Of a stretch of 33,890 nt of DNA, positions 1-8,399 are shown piece by piece. Position 1 is the first letter of the stretch, and every line of letters begins with the position of its first letter. Below the pieces are notes generated by a model, which made no database searches, was not told the origin of the DNA, and saw only the letters and a program-made list of their open reading frames with translations. The position numbers were made by a program, and so were the translations under genes. Source of the DNA: Candidatus Woesearchaeota archaeon (GTDB lineage Archaea; Nanobdellota; Nanobdellia; Woesearchaeales; GW2011-AR9); assembly GCA_018303445.1 (NCBI GenBank), contig JAGVYE010000048.1:1-33890 (forward strand), given 5' to 3'.

Positions 1-33
1 TTCACTTTTACAAGTATCACAAATAATAACCAT
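1..33 (-). CDS. 5' end of a gene starting with a zinc-ribbon-like CxxC
   Basis: Eleven codons run from an ATG at 33 to the window edge and read MVIICDTCKSE. The CDTC pair looks like the first half of a zinc ribbon. A GAGGTG-like ribosome-binding site precedes the ATG, and a TTTAAATA box on the minus strand (about 67-75) lies further upstream. The gene is divergent from the ABC exporter. Too little is visible to name it; the start and strand are supported, the function is not. Confidence 0.5.
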   Translation of the reverse strand, partial: MVIICDTCKSE

Positions 34-96
34 ATCCAACACCTCAAAAGAAGTAGAGCTTTCGATTATTTAAAGATGTCGTTAATTAGACAGTAT

Positions 97-105
97 CCCC
101 CCCCC
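97..105. repeat. C9 homopolymer next to the TATA box
   Basis: Nine consecutive C lie six bases before the TTTATAAA box of the ABC exporter. Such a run stands out in this AT-rich DNA and occupies roughly the position of the archaeal BRE. Confidence 0.8.
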
Positions 106-111
106 ACAACC

Positions 112-119
112 TTTATAAA
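112..119 (+). promoter_or_regulatory. TATA box of the ABC exporter operon
   Basis: TTTATAAA is centred about 27 bp before the GTG at 143. That is the usual archaeal distance from TATA box to transcription start, so the mRNA is probably leaderless. Confidence 0.7.
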
Positions 120-142
120 CCATAAACCATTCTTTTTCTTCT

Positions 143-1087
143 GTGAAGTTAATCGAATTAAAAGAGGTAGATAAAGTATTTCACCATAATTCTGTTTTAC
201 AAGATGTAAATCTCGTTATTGAAGAAAGCGACATTCTTGGCGTGATTGGCCAGTCCGGAAGCGGAAAAACTACGCTTCTGAATATTATTGCCGGCTTTAT
301 TGAACCATCGGAAGGAGAAATTCTCTTCTATACTCCTGTTCATCAGGAAGGAATCGATTTAAATAAACAGTTGCCCTATCTGAAAGGCCGTTTTGGCTTC
401 ACGCCCCAGCATAATTCTCTTTATCTTAAACTTACCGTAGAAGAAAACCTCTGGCATTTTGGAAGCTTACATGGTATAGACAAAAAAACACTCCAAACCA
501 ACATTCAAAACTTGCTTAACTTTACTCATCTTATTGACCATCGGCAGAAATTGACAGAAGATCTTTCTGGAGGAATGCAAAAACGCCTCGACATTTCTTG
601 CAGCCTTATCCACAAGCCGCAAGTGTTAGTATTAGATGAACCTACCGCTGATTTAGACCCCATTTTACAAGGAGAAATCCTTCATATGCTCCGTGAAATT
701 AACCAACAAGGGGTTACGATCATTATCGCTTCACACCACCTTGACAGCATTGAACATCTCTGTAATAAAGTTGCTATTATCCACAACGGAAAAGTCCATA
801 GTCACGGCCTTCTTGATGAAGTGCGGAGACCATATCTCCGAGATCACTTTACCATAACTTTAAGACCGGGCCAGCGGAAGGAAGAGCTTATTTCCAAGAT
901 TCGTTTATTCTCCATTAAGAAAATAGTGGACAAAGGAAATGCCTTAGTAATTTATCCAGAAAACATTCATGAAACGACGAAGCAGATGCTAAATTTAATC
1001 AAGGAAGAAAGCCTCTACTTACATGATATGGATCTGCGGCAACCTTCCTTGCATGAAGTGTTTGAGAATATTGTCCTAGGAAAATAA
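143..1087 (+). CDS. ABC-2 type transporter ATP-binding protein
   Basis: This is the cytoplasmic ATPase subunit of an exporter. All nucleotide-binding motifs are present: Walker A GQSGSGKT (36-43), Q-loop near Q89, signature LSGGM (141-145), Walker B VLVLDEP (161-167) and the switch His in ASHH (196-199). A tail of about 90 residues follows the ATPase core, as in many drug or lipid exporters of the CcmA/DrrA type. The start is GTG, supported by the TATA box 27 bp upstream. The permease follows after 15 bp, so the two genes should form one operon. The substrate cannot be read from the sequence. Confidence 0.92.
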   Translation: MKLIELKEVDKVFHHNSVLQDVNLVIEESDILGVIGQSGSGKTTLLNIIAGFIEPSEGEILFYTPVHQEGIDLNKQLPYLKGRFGFTPQHNSLYLKLTVEENLWHFGSLHGIDKKTLQTNIQNLLNFTHLIDHRQKLTEDLSGGMQKRLDISCSLIHKPQVLVLDEPTADLDPILQGEILHMLREINQQGVTIIIASHHLDSIEHLCNKVAIIHNGKVHSHGLLDEVRRPYLRDHFTITLRPGQRKEELISKIRLFSIKKIVDKGNALVIYPENIHETTKQMLNLIKEESLYLHDMDLRQPSLHEVFENIVLGK

Positions 1088-1102
1088 AAAAGAGGTGTAG
1101 AG

Positions 1103-2803
1103 ATGCAAGCCCTGTGGCTACTTACCGTGAAGAATCTAAAGCTCTTGCTCCGCTCTAAAGCTTCGGCGTTAATTATTATTTTCGCTCCCTTGCTCATTAT
1201 CTTATTATTAGGATTATCTTATAATACCTCCAGCCGCTATGGATTAAATATCGGGATTCATGCTTCTTCTTTTAGTGATGATGTTAATTCATTTATTGAC
1301 CTTCTTAAAGAAGATGAATTTACGATTACAAAATATGAAGAGTCCATTGATCATTGCCTTGGAGACATGAAACGAAGTGCCATCCATGCCTGCCTCATTT
1401 TGCCAGAAAATTTACAAGTCGAAGGAAATGGACAGAGAGAAGTTGTCTTCTATGTTGATCCAAGTCGCATCCAGCTGGTTTCTGTTATCCAAAATGCCGT
1501 AGATGCCAAATTCAATCTTAAATCGCGGGAAATTTCCCAAAACCTGGCGCAGGACCTTATTAGTAGATTAACAGATTCAAAACAAAAAATTCAAGAACGG
1601 AAAACAGAATTGGAAGACGTCAAAGGAAAGAGTTCTGCTGCTTCCAGTAATTCTGCAACAGTGCAAGGCCGTTTAAGCGGGATTGATATCACTGATCCGG
1701 CAACGAAATATGACTCCTCCGTTATCCAGATGTACACCCAGAACGTAAATAACGCCAAAAGCAGTGTGGAAAGTGCTCTTTCTTCATTACAACAAATAAA
1801 CGCCACCGCTGGAGAAAAAGCTACCGTAGAAAATTTCCTTACTGCTGCACAGGGGAGTTTAGCGAACGGAACAACGAATGAGCCTGCACTTAATTCTTTA
1901 TTTTTAACCATTCAAACTGATTTAAGTGCCGCCATTACTGCTATCAGCGGTTCTAAGACTGATGTTGCTGCTGTAACTTCCTCGTTGCAGGAAGTTAACG
2001 CTAAACTTGATTCTGTCGTTTCCGGATTAGAAGAAATACGTGCTAACCTAGAAGCACAAAAAGTTACGGAAGCTGGCACCATTATTTCCCCTCTTATAAC
2101 CAGGGTGGAAAGAGTGAGTCCGGAAGGAACATACCTAAGCTATCTTTTTCCAGCCCTGTTAGTTCTAGTGGTCATGTTTAGTTCCATGCTCTTAGGAACA
2201 ACCTTAGTAATAATCGAAAAAAACAGCCCCGCCTTTTTGCGCAATTTCTTTCTTCCCATTAGAACTACTACTTTCATGCTTTCCATCTATGTAACAAATT
2301 TAATTCTCATCATCATCGAACTTGTTATTATTTTAGGAATTTCACTCTTTTTCTTAGGAGAAAGTGCCTCAGCCTTGCCCTCAGTGGCTTTGATTTTATT
2401 TCTCACGGCATCTATTTTTACCTTCCTAGGAATGGGGATTGGATACCTATTTACATCTGAAGAAACTGGCGTTCTCGCATCAATTTCTTTAAGCAGTATT
2501 TTACTCCTGTTATCAGGAACAATTCTGCCCCTAGAAGGAATTTCATCGTCAGTTCGAGGATTTCTTTTCTTTAACCCATTTGTTATTGCTGAAGAACTCA
2601 TAAGAGAAGTGTTTATTTTTTCTACGCCATTAGAGGTTCTTACAGGAGAACTTCTCTTTCTCTTTTCCTATGCCCTTATTCTCTGTATCATTATTAGCAT
2701 AGCCGAATCAGTACTGCATCGGCATTTCTTAAGCAGATACTTGCGAAAACAGCATCTAGCCCATCACCAAAAGCAACGAGGAGGAGAAAAAGTCCAAGTG
2801 TAA
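1103..2803 (+). CDS. ABC-2 type transporter permease with large external coiled-coil domain
   Basis: Membrane subunit partnering the ATPase upstream. One hydrophobic segment lies at about residues 20-40. A largely soluble region of about 300 residues follows, rich in Gln, Ser, Ala and Glu, with coiled-coil-like stretches around 150-330. About five to six membrane segments occupy 345-545. The C-terminus is basic. This topology is that of the ABC2_membrane family (YhgE/DrrB-like exporters), with the loop between the first two helices outside the cell. An AGAGGTG ribosome-binding site ends 6 bp before the ATG, as expected for an internal operon gene. The substrate is unknown; lipids, drugs or surface polymers are common for the family. 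Confidence 0.88.
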   Translation: MQALWLLTVKNLKLLLRSKASALIIIFAPLLIILLLGLSYNTSSRYGLNIGIHASSFSDDVNSFIDLLKEDEFTITKYEESIDHCLGDMKRSAIHACLILPENLQVEGNGQREVVFYVDPSRIQLVSVIQNAVDAKFNLKSREISQNLAQDLISRLTDSKQKIQERKTELEDVKGKSSAASSNSATVQGRLSGIDITDPATKYDSSVIQMYTQNVNNAKSSVESALSSLQQINATAGEKATVENFLTAAQGSLANGTTNEPALNSLFLTIQTDLSAAITAISGSKTDVAAVTSSLQEVNAKLDSVVSGLEEIRANLEAQKVTEAGTIISPLITRVERVSPEGTYLSYLFPALLVLVVMFSSMLLGTTLVIIEKNSPAFLRNFFLPIRTTTFMLSIYVTNLILIIIELVIILGISLFFLGESASALPSVALILFLTASIFTFLGMGIGYLFTSEETGVLASISLSSILLLLSGTILPLEGISSSVRGFLFFNPFVIAEELIREVFIFSTPLEVLTGELLFLFSYALILCIIISIAESVLHRHFLSRYLRKQHLAHHQKQRGGEKVQV

Positions 2804-2804
2804 G

Positions 2805-2812
2805 GTTTATAT
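2805..2812 (+). promoter_or_regulatory. TATA box of the AK6-like kinase gene
   Basis: GTTTATAT lies about 28 bp before the ATG at 2837 and just after the permease stop, implying a separate leaderless transcript. Confidence 0.6.
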
Positions 2813-2836
2813 CTATTTCTTAAATTATAAAGAATA

Positions 2837-3325
2837 ATGAAAAGAAAGCTTCTTGTGATTACCGGCACGCCAGGTGTAGGTAAATCCACGCTAGCTAAAA
2901 AAATAGCAAAATATCTCCATTTCAACCGCCTTGACCTGCACCGCTATTACAAAAAACTAGCCATAGGATACAATTATAAGAAGCGCTGTTATGATCTTGA
3001 CTTTAAGAAATTAATAACTTTTATAGAAAACAAGAAACGAAAATCGCCGCAAGGGCTTATTCTGGATTCGCATCTTGCCCATCTCCTTCCTAGAAAGACG
3101 ATTGATCTTTGTCTGGTTCTTGTTTGTTCTAATTTAAAAGAACTACGAACACGTCTCCAAAAAAGAAAGTACTCCCAACAGAAAATCAGAGAAAATCTTG
3201 ACGCTGAAATTTTTCAGGTATGTTTGATAGAAGCGAAAGAGAGGAGACATAAAGTGATGATTATTGATACTAGTGTAGCTCTTCCCTGGAAACAACTTTA
3301 TAGGAAAATCAGCAAATCTTTATAA
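2837..3325 (+). CDS. AK6/Fap7-type adenylate kinase
   Basis: A 162-aa P-loop NMP kinase. The Walker A is GTPGVGKST (10-18). DSHLAHLLP (77-85) and the helix DAEIFQVCLIEA (122-133) are the signatures that separate AK6/Fap7 (adenylate kinase 6 / hCINAP) from bacterial Adk. Archaeal members are about 160-190 aa. The eukaryotic homologue acts in late 18S rRNA processing together with uS11, and archaeal AK6 proteins are thought to serve in ribosome maturation as well as AMP phosphorylation. It lies directly upstream of the release factor gene, which fits a translation-related role. The gene has its own promoter. Confidence 0.88.
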   Translation: MKRKLLVITGTPGVGKSTLAKKIAKYLHFNRLDLHRYYKKLAIGYNYKKRCYDLDFKKLITFIENKKRKSPQGLILDSHLAHLLPRKTIDLCLVLVCSNLKELRTRLQKRKYSQQKIRENLDAEIFQVCLIEAKERRHKVMIIDTSVALPWKQLYRKISKSL

Positions 3326-3326
3326 A
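3319..3326 (+). promoter_or_regulatory. TATA box of the release factor gene
   Basis: CTTTATAA is centred about 27 bp before the ATG at 3349 and overlaps the last codons of the kinase gene. A leaderless transcript is expected. Confidence 0.65.
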
Positions 3327-3348
3327 ACAAACTTTAATCTTCTAGAGG

Positions 3349-4449
3349 ATGGCCCTAAGCACGCAACAAAAAATTCAGATCAAAAAACTAGTAAAAGAAC
3401 TAAAGAACTATAAAGCACCTCATACCGAGTTTGTTTCCGTCTATATTCCTGTCGGTTACGAGCTGGTAAAAATAACTCAGCACTTGGCAGAAGAGCAAGG
3501 AACAGCTTCTAACATCAAATCATCTTCTACAAGAAAAAATGTCCAAGGCGCGCTCGAAAAAATGATTCAACACCTTCGCCTTTACCAGCGAACTCCTCCA
3601 AATGGCTTAGCTATCTTTGCCGGCAATATCGCTGCCGGAGAAGGAAAACAAGACTTCCGCTCTTGGAGTATTGAACCGCCTATTCCCCTCAACACACGCA
3701 TCTATCGCTGTGACAAGTTCTTTGTTACTGATATCCTCGAAGATATGATGACCGAGCATAATGTCTATGGTTTAGTTGTCTTGGATAAACGTGATGCCAC
3801 TATCGCCTTACTCAGAGGAAAAACAATTATCCCCCTGCAGAAAACTCATTCTGAAGTGCCGGGGAAATTTAAAGCAGGAGGACAATCAGCAGCTCGTTTC
3901 TCCCGTATCAGAGAAGGAGCGCTAAAAGAACATTTCAAGAAAGTTGCCGACTACATGAAAGATCAACTTCTCCCCCTCGGCACTAAATTAAAAGGGATCA
4001 TTATTGGCGGCCCAGGAATCACCGTAAACGATTTCATGAATTATGACTATTTAACAGGAGATCTTAAGAAGAAAATCATTGGAACGAAAGATTTATCGTA
4101 TACGGAAGAATTTGGCTTGCAAGAATTGCTCGACAGATCTGAAGATTTACTTGCAGAAGAAGAGGTAACGCAAGAAAAAAGAGCCATGAACCAGTTTTTT
4201 ATGCAATTTCGGGAACATCCTCGAAAAATAACCTACGGTGAAAAAGAAACCTTAAAAGCCCTGGAGATGAATGCGGTTGACATTTTATTTCTTTCTGAGG
4301 CTCTTCCTGAAGAGAAAATTATGGACTTAAGTGAAAAAGCTGAGAAAGGGGGCAGTACTGTTAAAGTTATTTCTACTGAAACCCGCGAAGGACAGCAATT
4401 GAAAGAGCTGGGGGGAATTGGCGCCATTTTAAGGTTTGAGATTGAATAA
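3349..4449 (+). CDS. prf1: Peptide chain release factor aRF1 (eRF1 family)
   Basis: Recognises all three stop codons in the ribosomal A site and triggers peptide release. The three diagnostic motifs are all present: NIKS (55-58) and YRCDKFF (119-125, the YxCxxxF motif) in the codon-reading domain, and GGQ (177-179) in the hydrolysis domain. The C-terminal domain is short: at 366 aa the protein is clearly smaller than the roughly 410-420 aa usual for aRF1, and no cysteine-rich minidomain is seen. This suggests streamlining, since the two catalytic regions are complete. Confidence 0.95.
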   Translation: MALSTQQKIQIKKLVKELKNYKAPHTEFVSVYIPVGYELVKITQHLAEEQGTASNIKSSSTRKNVQGALEKMIQHLRLYQRTPPNGLAIFAGNIAAGEGKQDFRSWSIEPPIPLNTRIYRCDKFFVTDILEDMMTEHNVYGLVVLDKRDATIALLRGKTIIPLQKTHSEVPGKFKAGGQSAARFSRIREGALKEHFKKVADYMKDQLLPLGTKLKGIIIGGPGITVNDFMNYDYLTGDLKKKIIGTKDLSYTEEFGLQELLDRSEDLLAEEEVTQEKRAMNQFFMQFREHPRKITYGEKETLKALEMNAVDILFLSEALPEEKIMDLSEKAEKGGSTVKVISTETREGQQLKELGGIGAILRFEIE

Positions 4450-4457
4450 GAGAAATA

Positions 4458-4465
4458 TTTATATA
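4458..4465 (+). promoter_or_regulatory. TATA box of MNT-HEPN module 1
   Basis: TTTATATA is centred about 28 bp before the ATG at 4489. The 38-bp region from 4451 to the start resembles the promoter of the second MNT-HEPN module in both sequence and length. Confidence 0.7.
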
Positions 4466-4488
4466 CTACTGTCATTTTTTATTAACAC

Positions 4489-5001
4489 ATGTTAAAAATA
4501 ATTTACATACTAAAACCTTTTTTTGAAGATAATTATCGAAGGATTAATGTAAGAGAATATGCAAGATTACAAAAGATTAGCCCACCGACCGCTTCTAAAA
4601 TATTAGAACAAATGCATAAAGAAAAGCTTCTAAAAAAAGAAACAGAAAGGCTATACATTTATTATTGCGCAAATAAAGATTCTGATTTGCTCATAGATCT
4701 TTCTAGGATATACTGGAAAGGGCAACTTGAAAAAGTAGGGTTACTTGAACTTATTGAACAAGAGTTATTAAATCCTGTAGTTATCCTTTTCGGTTCTCTT
4801 TCAAAAGCAGAAGCTAAAAAAGACTCAGACACAGACTTAGCCATTTTTTCCCCAACAAAGAAAATTCTAAGCATTGAAAAATACGAAAAGTTACTTAAAA
4901 GGAAAATACAACTTTTTAGGTTTACAAAAAGAGAAGAAGTGGAGAATATTAATTTACTAAACAACATTTTAAATGGGTATGTAATTAAAGGGAGTTTTTA
5001 A
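4489..5001 (+). CDS. MNT-type nucleotidyltransferase with N-terminal winged helix, module 1
   Basis: Residues 1-65 look like a winged-helix DNA-binding domain (recognition helix around SPPTASKILEQM). Residues 95-170 form a minimal nucleotidyltransferase with FGSLSK and the metal ligands DTD. The spacing is exactly GSX10DXD (G102, S103, D114, D116), the motif of MntA antitoxins that AMPylate their HEPN partner. The HEPN gene follows after 1 bp. An added HTH suggests that the protein also represses its own promoter; that is inference. Its neighbour downstream is the phosphohistidine-domain array, and a second diverged copy of this pair lies at 8400-9355. Confidence 0.85.
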   Translation: MLKIIYILKPFFEDNYRRINVREYARLQKISPPTASKILEQMHKEKLLKKETERLYIYYCANKDSDLLIDLSRIYWKGQLEKVGLLELIEQELLNPVVILFGSLSKAEAKKDSDTDLAIFSPTKKILSIEKYEKLLKRKIQLFRFTKREEVENINLLNNILNGYVIKGSF

Positions 5002-5002
5002 C

Positions 5003-5410
5003 ATGGACTGGAAAGCAGGTGTCAAAACAAGAACGGCAAAAGAAGCAAAACAAGATTTGAACTTAATTCAGTCCACGAAAGAGATAGCAGATATCAAAAT
5101 TACCTCAGCAAATTTTCTTCCTAAGGAGTTATTCATTGGAAAGATAACATTACTGTATGATGCTTTAAGAGAATATCTGGAATCAATAGCTTTAACCCAT
5201 GGCTATAAAATTTATAATCATGAGTGTTATACGCCTTTTCTTAAAGAAGTTTTACATCTACCAAGAGAGGCAGACTTATTTGATAAATTACGAAAAGTGA
5301 GAAATGCAATTAATTATTATGGAAGAAAAGTCAGTAAAGAGGAAGCAGAAAATATCTTAAAAGATTTAGTTTATCTTATCGGGATATTTAAAAAAAAACT
5401 AAAAAAATAA
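5003..5410 (+). CDS. HEPN-domain protein, partner of MNT module 1
   Basis: A 135-aa all-helical protein. The C-terminal part has the HEPN signature region RKVRNAINYYG. In HepT toxins the active site is R-x4-H-x-Y. Here R100 is followed by four residues and then Y105-Y106, so the usual His is replaced by Tyr. It may be a HEPN variant without RNase activity, or one that works differently. It starts 1 bp after the MNT stop and should be cotranscribed with it, as in MntA-HepT toxin-antitoxin pairs. Confidence 0.8.
   Translation: MDWKAGVKTRTAKEAKQDLNLIQSTKEIADIKITSANFLPKELFIGKITLLYDALREYLESIALTHGYKIYNHECYTPFLKEVLHLPREADLFDKLRKVRNAINYYGRKVSKEEAENILKDLVYLIGIFKKKLKK
5384..5392 (+). promoter_or_regulatory. 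Possible TATA box for mobile-domain genes 1-2
   Basis: ATATTTAAA in the end of the HEPN gene would place transcription start about 15 bp before the ATG at 5431. A second AT-rich box at 5421-5430 is too close to the ATG to serve it. Confidence 0.35.
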
Positions 5411-5430
5411 CATCTACCTCTAATATAAAT

Positions 5431-6909
5431 ATGAATGCCAAAAACATTATCAAAAAATATCATCTTAAAAAACGTACCTGGACACATAAAGGATTTCATG
5501 GCGTGCTCCACTTTTTCTTTCCTCTGGGGAGGTTACCAATTCAGCCTATGAAAGAATATTTTGGCGATTGCTATCAGCTATCACTTTTCTTTTTTCATGA
5601 TGATTACGGTGAATGGTACTGGAATAATGACGATCTGATTAAATTTCGTCGCTGGATTATTGAAACTGTCAACCAGGATCCTTCTTATCTTAAGAAATTA
5701 CTTCAAGACTGGCATAAAAGGTTAAAAAACCTTAATGAACTCCAAAAAAATATTGACGAAACCGATCTAGCAATACTCTCTAAGGAGGAATTAGTAACAT
5801 TATACAAAAAATGGCGCGATATCTATCTTAAAGAGTATGCTCTTGCCGTGTGCCTGCAAGACGCTTTTTCTATGGATCCAGAGAATTATCTTCATAATTA
5901 TTTTAAAAATCTTCTCCGAGAGAAAGGCTACAAAGAAAAAATAGAAGAATACTATCTCTGCCTTGTAAATCCGATCGAAGAATCATTTATAACACAGGAA
6001 TATCGTGATCTACTGCTCTTACATAAAGAAAAAAAGCAAGGAAAGAATATCCATGAAGGCTTGCAAAAGCATATCCAGAAATGGCACTGGCTGCAGAATA
6101 ATTATGCTCTGGATCTTTGTCTCGATGAAACTTTCTTTGCCAAAAAATTAGGAGAAATAAAAAATCTTGACCCAGAGAAGGAAATACAGAGATTAGACTT
6201 TGAATTAAAAGAAAAAAAGCGTAAGAAAGAAGCTCTGATTAAAAAGTTAAATCTGAGTCCAGAAGCAAAAAATCTGATTCGCATTACCGAAGTTTTTGCC
6301 TATATGCAAGATGAACGAAAAAAGTATGTTCTTTTGGCATCCCATTATCAAAGCCAGTTTATTGATGAATTCGGAAAACGCCTCAAATTGAACAGGAAAG
6401 AGATGGAATATACGTATATTGAAGAATTGCCAGAATTATTAGAACAGAAGAAAATTGATACCGCTATCTTTGAGGAAAGAAAGCGCTTTACTGTCGTCAT
6501 TCACACTTTAAACGGTTTTGAAATTTTCTCTGGAGACCTTGCTGAAGAAGTCTTTAAGACTCTCTTTGAGCAAAAACAAACCGCATTTACCAAACTACAA
6601 GGAATTATCGCCTCAAAAGGGAAAGCTTCCGGACCAGTAAAAGTGGTGAATAAAGTTCAGGATTTAAATAAAGTGCATCGAGGAGATATTTTAGTTGCCA
6701 CCATGACTCGTCCCGAAATGATTATCGCCATGAAAAAAGCCGCCGCCATCGTTACTGACGAAGGTGGAGTAACTTGCCATGCAGCTGTTGTTTCCAGAGA
6801 ATTGAGAATTCCCTGTATTATTGGCACAAAAAATGCCACCAAAGTATTGAAAGATGGAGATCTGGTTGAAGTTGACGCGAATAATGGCATTATAAAAAAA
6901 CGAACATGA
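5431..6909 (+). CDS. PEP-utilising-enzyme mobile-domain protein, paralogue 1
   Basis: Residues 385-492 form a swivelling phosphohistidine domain as in PEP synthase and PPDK: GDILVATMTRP (418-428), then TDEGGVTCHAA with the catalytic His at 450, then IPCIIGT. The N-terminal 380 residues are predominantly helical. They carry motifs shared by the array: YGEWYW (59-64), a TP/NP-xxxSF segment (180-186), KWHW (217-220) and DERKK (294-298). These resemble the helical linker before the His domain in PEP-synthase-like enzymes and rifampin phosphotransferase. ATP-grasp and PEP-binding domains are absent, so this is not a complete PEP synthase. The protein may carry phosphoryl groups between partners encoded elsewhere; that is inference. 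Confidence 0.85.
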   Translation: MNAKNIIKKYHLKKRTWTHKGFHGVLHFFFPLGRLPIQPMKEYFGDCYQLSLFFFHDDYGEWYWNNDDLIKFRRWIIETVNQDPSYLKKLLQDWHKRLKNLNELQKNIDETDLAILSKEELVTLYKKWRDIYLKEYALAVCLQDAFSMDPENYLHNYFKNLLREKGYKEKIEEYYLCLVNPIEESFITQEYRDLLLLHKEKKQGKNIHEGLQKHIQKWHWLQNNYALDLCLDETFFAKKLGEIKNLDPEKEIQRLDFELKEKKRKKEALIKKLNLSPEAKNLIRITEVFAYMQDERKKYVLLASHYQSQFIDEFGKRLKLNRKEMEYTYIEELPELLEQKKIDTAIFEERKRFTVVIHTLNGFEIFSGDLAEEVFKTLFEQKQTAFTKLQGIIASKGKASGPVKVVNKVQDLNKVHRGDILVATMTRPEMIIAMKKAAAIVTDEGGVTCHAAVVSRELRIPCIIGTKNATKVLKDGDLVEVDANNGIIKKRT

Positions 6910-8363
6910 TTGATCCAAACCACGAACTTTTCCGCTGGGGACCTATACCGGGAAAACCTATTTATGTTTCTTACTTTATGATTTCTATCACTGAATCATT
7001 TCCTCGTAAATATAAATGTGCGTGCCCGGAAATTTTCTTTTATTTTATTCAAGACAAAATGACATTTATTTGTGATTACCAAGAACTGCGTGATTCTGGT
7101 AAGAAACATTTTTTCTTTTGGATAATGGACGATTCCGAATTAAAAAAAGTGAAGAAGAGCTATAATCTGACTGTGAAGCGTCTTCATAAGATCTACCAAA
7201 AATTAGAGAACTTGGAAAGATTTTCTGATAAAGATTTCTTTCATCTCTTCAAAAAATGGCAGGAAGCATACCTTCTTTTCTGGGATCATGGATTAGTGCC
7301 TGAAGTAGCCAACTGGGGAGGAGAGCAAGTGCTAAAAGATAAGCTAACTGAAATCGGTCTTTCCCAGGAACAATTTATTTTAGCGCTAGAAAAATTAACC
7401 GCGCCTGAAAAGTTGTCCTTCTACCAGGAAGAAGAGTTAGCATTCTTAAAAGTGAAGGAAAAAGAGAATTCAACTGATGAGAAAAAGTATACAACAGCGC
7501 TACGGTGTCATGCACAAAAATATTTCTGGCTGGGAAATAGTTATTATGAAACAATAGTGTTAGATGAAAAACAGTTTGAAGAAAAATTGAAAGAATTGAA
7601 TTGCAAAGATGTAAAAGGAGAAATTGAAAAGATAAAACAAATTCCAAAAAGAGCGAAGGAAGAGAAAAAGAAAATACTACGTGAATTTAACATAGGCAAT
7701 GATATTAAGAAAATTGCGCAGCGTTTAAGTTACTGTATTTGGTGGCAGGATGCGCGGAAAAAACAAATTTTTATCGCCAATCATTACCTTACCCTGTTTC
7801 TTAAAGAAATTAGCAGGCGAAGGAATATTTCTCTTCCTGAACTTCAGCTCTATTGGGGGAAAGAACTGGAGAATCTGTTGCAAGGAAATTTCCTTCCTCA
7901 AAAAGAGATCGAACGACGAAAACAAAAATTCTTGGGACATTATAACACTAGTTTGAAAATTATCTCAAAGGCGAAAGTTTTTGCTGAGTTAGTGAATCCT
8001 TTTATCTATCAGAAAGTTGATGAGAATGTTAAAGAAATTAAAGGAACGGTGGCAAGTCTTGGTTTAGGAAAAGTAAAAGGAAAGGTGAAGATTCTTTTAA
8101 ACCCTAAGGAAAGTGATAAACTCAAGACAGGAGAGATTCTGATTGCTCCTTTTACTTCACCAGAATACATTGTAGCTATGCGAAAAGCAGCGGCGATTGT
8201 GACTGACGAAGGGGGAATGACCTCGCATGCCGCCATTGTCAGTAGAGAGTTGGGTATTCCCTGTATTGTAGGAACAAGGATTGCGACAAAAGTCTTAAAA
8301 GACGGGGATAAAGTAGAAATCAATGCAGAAAAAGGGATAATTAGGAAAATAAAGAATTCTTAG
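6906..8363 (+). CDS. PEP-utilising-enzyme mobile-domain protein, paralogue 2
   Basis: A 485-aa member of the array with the same two-part layout. The helical N-terminal part has TAPEKLSF, KYFW and DARKK motifs in the family order. The C-terminal swivel domain has TDEGGMTSHAA with the catalytic His at 441. The start codon overlaps the stop of paralogue 1 as ATGA (6906-6909), so translation is probably coupled. Its N-terminal 60 residues differ strongly from paralogue 1: the YG-x-x-YW motif is weak and the segment contains a CAC pair. This suggests that the N-terminus is the variable, partner- or ligand-specific part. Confidence 0.85.
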   Translation: MIDPNHELFRWGPIPGKPIYVSYFMISITESFPRKYKCACPEIFFYFIQDKMTFICDYQELRDSGKKHFFFWIMDDSELKKVKKSYNLTVKRLHKIYQKLENLERFSDKDFFHLFKKWQEAYLLFWDHGLVPEVANWGGEQVLKDKLTEIGLSQEQFILALEKLTAPEKLSFYQEEELAFLKVKEKENSTDEKKYTTALRCHAQKYFWLGNSYYETIVLDEKQFEEKLKELNCKDVKGEIEKIKQIPKRAKEEKKKILREFNIGNDIKKIAQRLSYCIWWQDARKKQIFIANHYLTLFLKEISRRRNISLPELQLYWGKELENLLQGNFLPQKEIERRKQKFLGHYNTSLKIISKAKVFAELVNPFIYQKVDENVKEIKGTVASLGLGKVKGKVKILLNPKESDKLKTGEILIAPFTSPEYIVAMRKAAAIVTDEGGMTSHAAIVSRELGIPCIVGTRIATKVLKDGDKVEINAEKGIIRKIKNS

Positions 8364-8368
8364 AAACA

Positions 8369-8376
8369 TTTATATA
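8369..8376 (+). promoter_or_regulatory. TATA box of MNT-HEPN module 2
   Basis: TTTATATA is centred about 28 bp before the ATG at 8400. The stretch AGAAAYATTTATATAC is shared with module 1 at the same distance from the start codon. Confidence 0.7.
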
Positions 8377-8399
8377 CCAGCGTATGGATTTTTATCCAC

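Noticed and set aside
6657-6923. Minus-strand open readings antisense to the mobile domains, recurring at 6657-6923, 8009-8323, 12788-12994, 14119-14421 and 15576-15878, with similar sequences
   Set aside because: They resemble each other only because they are antisense to the conserved swivel domain and share its codon pattern. They lack start signals and promoters.
7750-7956. Plus-strand 68-aa reading within paralogue 2, and similar overlapping readings at 18633-18818 and 27880-28116
   Set aside because: They lie inside well-supported genes in other frames and have no independent evidence.
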